Shown here: in pieces, positions 43,821-52,100 of the stretch
Position numbering within the stretch: the first letter of the stretch is position 1
Layout: each line of letters opens with the position of its first letter
Source of the DNA: Flavobacteriales bacterium
GTDB taxonomy: Bacteria > Bacteroidota > Bacteroidia > Flavobacteriales_D > Crocinitomicaceae
DNA: 53,966 nt
Assembly: GCA_947475095.1 (NCBI GenBank)
Contig: CANJLG010000014.1
Location: 1-53,966, forward strand
Direction of reading: 5' to 3'
Position numbers and translations under genes: made by a program
Notes under the pieces: model-generated
What the model was told of the DNA's origin: nothing
Database searches by the model: none
The model's input: the letters and a program-made list of their open reading frames with translations, nothing else

Positions 43821-44035
43821 AAATAAACACTAAGGAAAGAAATCTAATTAGATACAATTAAAATGTAAGGACGAGCAATACAAAGCTAAAGGCGTGAAAT
43901 AATTAGTATTGGACGAATAGCACAAAAACTAGTATTTGAATAAAATACTGATTAGAACAGAGAGGTTAATGGACTCTTTATTTTTTGTAGGCAAATGAAG
44001 GTTTGGAGGATTTGGTGGAAGTGGGGGCTGGTAGC
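43821..44035. other. Gene-free intergenic stretch
   Basis: AT-rich DNA between the dinB control region and the end of the upstream outer-membrane-protein gene. One inverted repeat, AGTATTT-GAATA-AAATACT (43931-43949), is visible. No reading frame or RNA is convincing. Confidence 0.5.
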
Positions 44036-44638
44036 TTAATCTACGAAATCATAGGTCTTGTAATGAATAATTCGCAACTGTAATCCAATTTCCTTATTGA
44101 TTGTATTATCCATGTTTTGCTGACGAAAAATACCGCGATAATACCCTTCTAATTTGATCGTCCAGGCTTTATTTCGCTTGCCAAAACCACTTTGAACGTG
44201 GTATAAACCAAGCCCCGTTTTATACGACAAGAAACTATTTGCTGTACTATTTGCTTGTGGTAAATTATAATATGCTTCGGGCGCAAAAAATACTTCAATA
44301 ACTTCTGCTCGACAAGACCGCCCTTTTTTTCGCTCAAAAATCGTTAACACAGGAAGTCTTGCCATTAGGGCAATGTTTAAATAATTTTTATGTTGAAAAG
44401 GTGAAAGGAGATCTGCGCGATCTACATTGCTAATCGTACTGCTTCTATACCCAAACTCAGGAAGGAAATACCGTCCAAATTGTTTGGTGATGCCTAGGTT
44501 GAATGAGGTATTATTGTTTTCGGCTAAACCAATATTATATTGGCCATAAACACCAAAATTTTGTTTTTTACGCACATACATTTGCGCACTCAAAACGAAA
44601 GGAAAAGTAATAACACAAAGAAAAATGATACGTTTCAT
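44036..44638 (-). CDS. Hypothetical outer membrane beta-barrel protein
   Basis: A 200-residue protein with a signal peptide (about 1-18, ending VLSAQ) and alternating beta-strand patterns such as FGVYGQYNIGLAE, TSFNLGITKQFGRYFLPEFGYR and GIFRQQNMDN...GLQLRIIHY. This suggests a small barrel. No specific family is recognised. It lies alone between the thiolase gene (67 bases upstream) and the dinB control region. Confidence 0.75.
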   Translation of the reverse strand: MKRIIFLCVITFPFVLSAQMYVRKKQNFGVYGQYNIGLAENNNTSFNLGITKQFGRYFLPEFGYRSSTISNVDRADLLSPFQHKNYLNIALMARLPVLTIFERKKGRSCRAEVIEVFFAPEAYYNLPQANSTANSFLSYKTGLGLYHVQSGFGKRNKAWTIKLEGYYRGIFRQQNMDNTINKEIGLQLRIIHYKTYDFVD

Positions 44639-44705
44639 GGCTACAAGAATTGTTTAATACAAAACAAAAAGCCTATAAATCGTTACAAAAAAAAACGAAA
44701 CTTCC

Positions 44706-45884
44706 TTAGATGTTTTCGATGATCATTGCAGAAGCTCCACCACCACCATTGCAGATAGCGGCACCTCCATAACGTCCATTATTTTGTTTTAAAACTTGAA
44801 TAAGGGTTACTATTATGCGAGAACCAGAATTACCTAATGGATGACCAAGTGCCACCGCACCTCCGTTTACGTCTACTTTTTCTGGTTGCAGACCTAGAAT
44901 TTTTGTATTAGCAATTCCCACGACAGAAAAAGCTTGATTCAGTTCCCAATAATCAATATCATTAGTCGACAATCCTGCTTTCTCTAATGCCTTTGGAACA
45001 GCCAAAGAAGGAGCCGTTGTAAACCATTCTGGAGCTTGTGCGGCATCAGCGTAGGAAACGATTTTGGCGATTGGTTTTAATCCATATTTTTCAACTGCTT
45101 CTTTGGAAGCTAAAATAAGTGCCGAGGCGCCATCATTAATCGTTGATGCATTCGCCGCTGTAATGGTTCCTTCCTTATCAAATGCAGGACGAAGACTAGG
45201 AATTTTATCCAAAAATACATTGGTATATTCTTCATCCTTTGCTATTATTTTTGGATCGCCTTTTCGTTGCGGAATGCTAACAGGAACAACCTCTTCGTTA
45301 AATTTACCCGCATCCCATGCTTCCGTAGCACGTTGATATGATGTGATAGCGAAGTTGTCCTGGTCTTCGCGCGTAATACCGTATTCTTTAGCACAAAGTT
45401 CAGCGCAATTACCCATTGGGACATTGCTGTATACATCCAATAAACCATCCAAAGAAATTCCATCCACTACAGTCATATTCCCGAACTTGGTTCCGTTTCT
45501 ACCATTTAAGTAATGAGGTGTTTGAGACATGCTTTCCATTCCTCCTGCAACTACAATATGATTATCACCACAAAGGATTGACTGAGCCCCAAACATAATC
45601 GCTTTCATACCCGAAGCACATACTTTATTAACGGTTGTACATGGCACATTTTGCCCTAAACCAGCAGCTAAGGCAGCCTGACGAGCAGGTGCTTGTCCAA
45701 CACCAGCTTGTAAAACATTACCCATAAATACTTCATCGATTAAATTGCCATCAATACTTGATTTTTCAAGAGCGCCTTTTATGGCCGCTGCACCCAATTT
45801 CGTTGCTGAAAGAGTTGATAAACCACCCATAAAAGAACCTATTGGCGTGCGAACAGCAGAGATAATATATACTTCTTTAGACAT
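44706..45884 (-). CDS. Acetyl-CoA C-acetyltransferase (thiolase)
   Basis: A 392-residue thiolase II, the normal length. It catalyses the reversible condensation of two acetyl-CoA, or the last step of beta-oxidation or amino-acid breakdown. The nucleophilic Cys89 is in NKVCASGMKA, the HPLG motif is GGAVALGHPLGNSGSR, and the proton-shuttle Cys is in ICNGGGGASAM. Biosynthetic versus degradative use cannot be told from the sequence. It is divergent from the VWA-like gene, with which it shares a 99-bp promoter region (near-match TACCTTCG upstream of its start). Confidence 0.94.
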   Translation of the reverse strand: MSKEVYIISAVRTPIGSFMGGLSTLSATKLGAAAIKGALEKSSIDGNLIDEVFMGNVLQAGVGQAPARQAALAAGLGQNVPCTTVNKVCASGMKAIMFGAQSILCGDNHIVVAGGMESMSQTPHYLNGRNGTKFGNMTVVDGISLDGLLDVYSNVPMGNCAELCAKEYGITREDQDNFAITSYQRATEAWDAGKFNEEVVPVSIPQRKGDPKIIAKDEEYTNVFLDKIPSLRPAFDKEGTITAANASTINDGASALILASKEAVEKYGLKPIAKIVSYADAAQAPEWFTTAPSLAVPKALEKAGLSTNDIDYWELNQAFSVVGIANTKILGLQPEKVDVNGGAVALGHPLGNSGSRIIVTLIQVLKQNNGRYGGAAICNGGGGASAMIIENI

Positions 45885-45971
45885 AATTCAAATTTTTAGC
45901 GAAGGTATTAAATTTATGCTAAATACAGGGGGAAAGAAAAGAAATATATGCTACTTTAAGGCGATTTTTTA

Positions 45972-45979
45972 TACTTTTG
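45972..45979 (+). promoter_or_regulatory. -7 element of the VWA-like gene
   Basis: TACTTTTG matches TAnnTTTG exactly and ends four bases before the ATG at 45984, implying a leaderless transcript. No TTG at -33 is visible. Confidence 0.6.
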
Positions 45980-45983
45980 CAGT

Positions 45984-48065
45984 ATGTCAATTAATTCTGA
46001 TTATTCACTTTGGTTTTTGCTTCCCTGTCTTGTATTTGCTTATTTTGCAGCGAGGTATTACTACGCTAAAAACGATTGGTTTAAGCAACAAAGTAAATTC
46101 TTAAGAATAATACTAAGAGGGTTAAGAACGAGTATTTTATTCCTGCTTTTTCTGATCTTAATTGGCTTGATATTTCAGCAAACTTTTTACCGAAAAGAAA
46201 AACCAATACTCATTACCCTAGTAGATAATTCCGCCTCTATGCTTACGTTTAAAGATAGTGCGCTAATTCGCAAGCAAGTCAATTCGCTGCAAAATAAGAT
46301 TAAAGATAAATTCAAGGATAAGTTTGAGTTAGTAACTTATTCTATTGGCAGTGATTTTAAGGAGCAAAACAGCTTCAATTTTTCGGAAGAATCCACCGCC
46401 CTTGAAAAAGGAATAACTGCCATTGCAACAAATTATTACAATCGAAATGTAGGGGCCTTAATTTTTGTTTCAGATGGAAACTATAATGTTGGTGGCAATC
46501 CTATTTATGCGGCTGAAAAATTAAATCTAACCCCCGTTTTCACCCTTGGAATTGGCGATACGATACCAAAAAAGGATCATTTTATTCGCAATACCGTTTA
46601 TAATGATGTTGTCTTTTTAAAAAACAAATTCCCCATTGAGGTAGATATTGAAGCCAATCGGATTCAAAATAAAACAACTAGACTAAGTCTTTGGCAAAAT
46701 GGGAAATTACTAGACGCTTCTACCATTACCTATTCAAATGAAAAACATCAGTTTTATCAACATACTTTTTTGGTGGAAGCAAATACACCAGGTTTTCAAG
46801 TATACCAAGTGCGGATTGACCCAATTGAAGGAGAAAGCACAATTAAAAATAATACTCAATCGATTTATATTGAAGTAATCGATAGCAGAAATAATGTTAT
46901 GTTTTTAAGTGCAGCGCCTCATCCAGATATCGCTGCTATTAAATCAGCAATCGACCAAAATGAGACCATCGAATCAAGGTATGTTTCCACAAAAGATTTC
47001 AATGTTCCAACTAAAAAACCAGACCTTGTCATTTGGCACGAACCTGGGGTTCAATTTGATGATAAAATTCTAAAATACCTCACTGATAACCGAATTCCAG
47101 TACTTTATATTCTTGGGCCAAACACCCCAGCTGCAATAAGCAATAAGCTAAATTTAGTAGCCATTTCTAATTCCAAAAATCAAACGGATGAAGTTCTTAG
47201 CTTATACAACAACTCATTCAGCACTTTTGAAATTAGTGAAAGTTGCCGTCAAGCGATTGGATTTTACCCTCCCCTTAATTCCAAGTTTGGTAGTGTTCGA
47301 GCCCTAAATCCTACGGATATACTTTTGTATCAACGAATTGGAAATATCGCCAAATCAGATCCGCTTTTTTTCTTTGGGAAAAATTCACAACAAAATTATG
47401 CGGTATTGTATGGCGAAGGAATATGGCGATGGAAATTAAATGATTTTGTGCGTTCAACTACACATAATAATTTCAATGAATTAATCAATAAGTCTGTTAA
47501 TTATTTACTCATCAAGCGACAAGACATAGGTCTTAGTGTTTCTCTCCCAAAAAGTTTTACAAAAAATGAACCTGTAATCGTTTCTGCTTCATTCTATAAT
47601 GAATATCTCGAGCCTATTTCTACCCCCATAATTTCAATGGTTATAAAAAATGAAGCAGGCTTAACCTTTAAATCGCAATTTGGTGTTTCAGGAACAAATT
47701 ATAAATTAAATGCTGGTAAATTAGCTCCCGGAAAATACACTTGGCAGGCGAGCACAACTTACAAAGGAAAAACATATTCTAAAAATGGATATTTCTTAAT
47801 TGATGACGTACAACTTGAACAAAATAACGCGAGCGCTAATCATTCTACCTTGAAGCAATTAGCTATTCAATCAAACGGAAAATATCGTTTTTTGAAAGAC
47901 TATGAAAAAACCTTGGAGGAAATTGCCTCTCGTGATGATATTGCAGCGGTTCAATACGAAGAAAAAGCCTTTTTATCCCTCATCGATTTAAGTTGGTTGC
48001 TTGGATTTCTTGTCGCCCTTGTATCCTTAGAATGGTTCTTACGAAGATTTAAAGGAAGTTATTAA
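45984..48065 (+). CDS. Membrane protein with VWA-like periplasmic domain
   Basis: A 693-residue protein. Two N-terminal membrane helices (about 8-26 and 49-66) are followed by a von Willebrand A-like domain beginning PILITLVDNSASML (a MIDAS-like D-x-S-x-S) with ALIFVSDGNYNVGG (about residues 75-205). Beta-rich Ig-like regions follow. A third helix lies near the C-terminus (about 660-682). The layout resembles Bacteroidota BatA-like or VWA surface-associated proteins. It is probably anchored in the inner membrane and its partner is unknown. An EEP-family gene follows 17 bases downstream. Confidence 0.82.
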   Translation: MSINSDYSLWFLLPCLVFAYFAARYYYAKNDWFKQQSKFLRIILRGLRTSILFLLFLILIGLIFQQTFYRKEKPILITLVDNSASMLTFKDSALIRKQVNSLQNKIKDKFKDKFELVTYSIGSDFKEQNSFNFSEESTALEKGITAIATNYYNRNVGALIFVSDGNYNVGGNPIYAAEKLNLTPVFTLGIGDTIPKKDHFIRNTVYNDVVFLKNKFPIEVDIEANRIQNKTTRLSLWQNGKLLDASTITYSNEKHQFYQHTFLVEANTPGFQVYQVRIDPIEGESTIKNNTQSIYIEVIDSRNNVMFLSAAPHPDIAAIKSAIDQNETIESRYVSTKDFNVPTKKPDLVIWHEPGVQFDDKILKYLTDNRIPVLYILGPNTPAAISNKLNLVAISNSKNQTDEVLSLYNNSFSTFEISESCRQAIGFYPPLNSKFGSVRALNPTDILLYQRIGNIAKSDPLFFFGKNSQQNYAVLYGEGIWRWKLNDFVRSTTHNNFNELINKSVNYLLIKRQDIGLSVSLPKSFTKNEPVIVSASFYNEYLEPISTPIISMVIKNEAGLTFKSQFGVSGTNYKLNAGKLAPGKYTWQASTTYKGKTYSKNGYFLIDDVQLEQNNASANHSTLKQLAIQSNGKYRFLKDYEKTLEEIASRDDIAAVQYEEKAFLSLIDLSWLLGFLVALVSLEWFLRRFKGSY

Positions 48066-48082
48066 TTAAAGATAAAAAAAAT

Positions 48083-49090
48083 ATGAAAATTAGCCTATTT
48101 ATTGCAGTCGTAATGTTGACATTCGCTGCTCAAATTTCTGCTCAAAAAACCAGTAGAATTGCTTTCTATAATGTTGAAAATCTATTCGATACCATCGATA
48201 ACCCAAATGATGATGCGGAATTTTTACCGGGTTCGAAAAGCGAGTGGAATACCCAAAAATACCAAGAAAAATTAGGGCACATTCGAGAGGTGTTATTGGC
48301 TATGAATAAACCTATCATTGTTGGGTTTTCAGAAATTGAAAATGCAGGGGTAGTTAGGGATATTATTCGCAATCAAAAGGCATTTAAAAACTATGGTTTG
48401 GTGCATTATGAAAGTCCAGATGCCCGTGGTATTGATGTGGCCCTAATTTACGATAGTTCCAAACTAAAACTACTCCAATCTAACCATTTGCGCTTTAATT
48501 TACCAAGCGAAGACAAAGCCACTACCCGCGACATTCTTTGGGCACAATTTGGCTATAAAAAAAGTAGCTTTTACGTGATGGTAAACCATTGGCCTAGTCG
48601 TCGTAGTGGAACGGATGAAAGCGATGCGAAAAGGGTTGCCGCTGCTCAAGTAGCCGCCCATTTTATTGACTCAATTAATGGCCTTAGAATCCATAAAGTA
48701 ATACAAGCCCTAGAAGGAAAACCTGTTTCAATGGCAGGTAATATAACAGAAAATATTATTTTCCTTGGCGACTTGAACGACCATCCAGAAAATAATGCGC
48801 CCAAAATTATAGATGAACGCCTAGACCCAATGATAAAAAAAGAAAGTGGGCCGACTCAAGGCTCCTATTTTTACAATAATGAATGGGGAATATTAGATCA
48901 TATCTATGTGAGCACAAGCTTTTATGGTAAAACGAAGGTGGTTCCAAATTCCGGAATGATTCACAACTTTCCATTTTTAATGGAGGAATACAAAGGAAAC
49001 ATCCAACCAAAAAGGACCTACGCTGGAACCAAATACCTAGGCGGATACTCAGATCATCTACCCGTGTCTGTTGATCTATTTCTTCGTTAA
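48083..49090 (+). CDS. Secreted endonuclease/exonuclease/phosphatase-family protein
   Basis: A 335-residue protein with a signal peptide (about 1-20, ending ISAQ) and a full EEP fold: IAFYNVENLFDT (metal-binding Asn/Glu), GFSEIENAGVV (metal-binding Glu), VNHWPSRRSG, FLGDLNDHPENN (catalytic Asp and Asn) and the C-terminal YSDHLPVSVDLFL (catalytic His pair region). It probably acts on extracellular or periplasmic nucleic acid or a phosphodiester. It is cotranscribed with the VWA-like gene. The substrate is not established. Confidence 0.9.
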   Translation: MKISLFIAVVMLTFAAQISAQKTSRIAFYNVENLFDTIDNPNDDAEFLPGSKSEWNTQKYQEKLGHIREVLLAMNKPIIVGFSEIENAGVVRDIIRNQKAFKNYGLVHYESPDARGIDVALIYDSSKLKLLQSNHLRFNLPSEDKATTRDILWAQFGYKKSSFYVMVNHWPSRRSGTDESDAKRVAAAQVAAHFIDSINGLRIHKVIQALEGKPVSMAGNITENIIFLGDLNDHPENNAPKIIDERLDPMIKKESGPTQGSYFYNNEWGILDHIYVSTSFYGKTKVVPNSGMIHNFPFLMEEYKGNIQPKRTYAGTKYLGGYSDHLPVSVDLFLR

Positions 49091-49137
49091 AACACAAGGA
49101 TAGCAACCCAACGTTTTTTCTTTCGTATTGAAATTCA

Positions 49138-49145
49138 TAACTTTG
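49138..49145 (+). promoter_or_regulatory. -7 element of the SprB-repeat gene
   Basis: TAACTTTG matches TAnnTTTG and precedes the TTG start by 28 bases. There is no -33 TTG at a standard distance. Confidence 0.5.
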
Positions 49146-49173
49146 AGGCTTACTCAACTAGCGGACAAAAATC

Positions 49174-52100
49174 TTGATAAAAAAATTACTCAAAACTCTC
49201 TCCCTTTTTCTTCTGCTTTCATACAGTAGCTTGAACGCTCAAATTGTTAGCCCCTTTAATGTTCGCTATCAAACGAATTCGAAAGGCAGCATCAAATTCG
49301 TTTCGAATGTATCACTCAGTTGCCCTTCTTCAAACAACAGTTGCGCCCCAGCCTTAATACAAGTACCTCCAAATGGCACATCTTCCAATGGAGCTTTTAA
49401 TATGGTTTATGTCGATACAGATACAGACCCAACTACCTTCATGTCGTCCAGTGACAGCATCATTCTACCAAACTGTAGTGAAGTTTTATGGGCCGGGTTG
49501 TACTGGAGTGCCAGAATATTATCGAGCACAACCAATTATGCTAGTAGAGACCAAATTAAGTTAAAAGTCAACAACGGGGCTTACCAAAGTTTAACGGCAG
49601 ATCAATTATTGGATGTACCTACTATAAACAACCAAACATGGTCTCATCCCAGTTATTTCTGTTTTAAAAACGTAACGTCATTACTTGCAGGCACCGGACT
49701 CAATGCCCGATTCACTGTGGCAGACTTAGTTTCCAGAGACAACACCTTATCATCTAGTGGAGCCTCAAACTGTTGGGGAGGTTGGACCATCATCATAGTA
49801 TACAAAAATGTGCTACAATCCATGCGTAATCTCACCGTATTCGATGGTTTTGCGAATATATCATCAGGAAATAATTTAAATATTCCAATCAGCGGATTTA
49901 CTACACCCCCATCTGGGCCGGTTTCATTTGAACTCGGGGTTATTGGCTTAGATGGAGACAGAGACTCTCAAGGCGATCAGTTACAATTCGATGGAGCAGG
50001 TACTTTTGTTAATGTTTTTGATGCGCTGCACCCTACTACTAACTTTTTCAATAGTACGATCTCTGATAATGCGGTCTTGACACCTTACCGCATTCCGAAC
50101 TTAAACAATACCCTTGGATACGACGCTGGGATTTTTTATCCCAATAATACCACACTCAATTACATTGGAAATAATACTACTTCCGCTGTACTCAAAGTTA
50201 CCACATCATCAGAGAATATTCTTGCTAGGGCCTTTACCTCGGCTATAGATATTTACGAGCCAGACTTAAGGGCAACTGTTTATGTTCAAGATTTAAACGG
50301 TGGACAAGTAGTTCCTGGAGATATTTTGGAATACAAAATGGTTGGGAAAAATATTGGTAGTGATGTATCCTATAATACCTTCATGACAGACACCCTAGAT
50401 ATTCGAACGAACTTTGTGCCAGGCTCTATTACATATTCTAATGGTCCGTTTGTAGGCGTTAAAACAGATGCTTTTGGTGATGATCAAGCAGAATATGATC
50501 CAATCAACCGGTGTATAATTGCCCGGGTTAACACAGGAGCAAATGCCATAACAGGCGGAGTAATGAATAATTCACCCAACGGAGCAGACTCAGCGGTCGT
50601 GAAATTTCAAGTTCAAGTAGTGAACGATTGCTTGATATTAGCTTGTGACAGCACGCTAGAAAACAAGGGATATATATTTGGAACTGGAAATATCTCAGGA
50701 AATCAATTTACCAATAATGGAGTTTCTGATATTTACGATGCAAACGGATGTCCTACCTCGAATAATAATATGGTAACCATCAATTCTAGTTGCCCCCCTG
50801 TTGACGTAACGCACAACTTCCCCCTATGTATAGGTGATACTCTTCAATTCAGTGTTCCAACTAGCCTTTATGCAAATTATGCTTGGTTTGGACCAAATGG
50901 GTTCAACTCTAATCTTGCCAATCCCTTCATTAATAACATCACCAGTGCAGCCGCCGGCATTTATCAATTGAATGTCACTTTTAATGGAAGTACGTGTACT
51001 TTTTATAATTTACTTGACACGGTAGTTGTAAACCCTAATCCCACTATCAATTTAGTTAACCTAAGCAATGTGACTTGCTTTAATTATGGCAATGGCTCTA
51101 TTACTGTTGTTGCGAATAGCACACCAACTTACACTTATCAATGGAGTAATGGCTCTACTACCCCCAATATTTCGAATTTAGTTCCAGGAGTTTATACGGT
51201 AACCGCAAGCGATTCTTTCACCTGTAACATCACCGCCAACTATCAAATCACACAACCGACGCCTTTAATTGCCAATGCCAATGTAACTTCCAATTACAAT
51301 GGACAACAAATAAGTTGTTTCAATGCTTCAGATGGCACGGCTAGCGTGGTGGGTACAGGCGGGACAGCCCCATATTCGTATTCTTGGTCAAATGGGCAAA
51401 ATACACAAAATGCTTTTGGCTTAGATACAGGTTTATATGTTGCCACCATTACCGATGCGAATGGTTGTGTAGCCATAGATTCTATTTTTCTAAGCGAACC
51501 GACTCCCATTGTACTCAATACAACCCATACCGATGTTACATGCTACGGTGGATTTAATGGAAGCATTAATTTAACGGCAACTGGTGGAACCTTCCCTTAC
51601 ACTTATTTATGGTCAAACAACACCAATAACCAAAATGTTATCAATTTACCTGCGGCCATTCATACGGTAACCGTAACTGATGTCAACGGATGCACCAGCA
51701 TCATAGCAGACACAGTCAATCAACCCCCTCAGCCAATCACACCATCAGAAAACCACGTGAATGTAGCTTGCTTCGGCGATGCCACTGGCTCTATCAACCT
51801 TTCCGTAATCGGCGGAACACCAGGATACACCTATTCTTGGAATACCGGATCTACCAATCAAGATATACAAAACCTACCCTATGGTGTTTATACGGTGACC
51901 ATCACTGACTCCAATAATTGTTTAGGACAATACTCCATTGTAGTTACCCAACCCGCCGCGCCACTATCCAATTCTGCTGTGATTACACCCGTTGGCTGTA
52001 TCGGAGACAGTTCAGGAGCCATCAACATGGGGGTTTCTGGCGGAACACCGATTTATTCCTACGTATGGAGCAACGGCGCAACATCAGGAATCATATCAGG

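Noticed and set aside
48807-49157. Minus-strand frame of 116 codons
   Set aside because: It lies antisense over the conserved end of the EEP-family gene, which has all family motifs.
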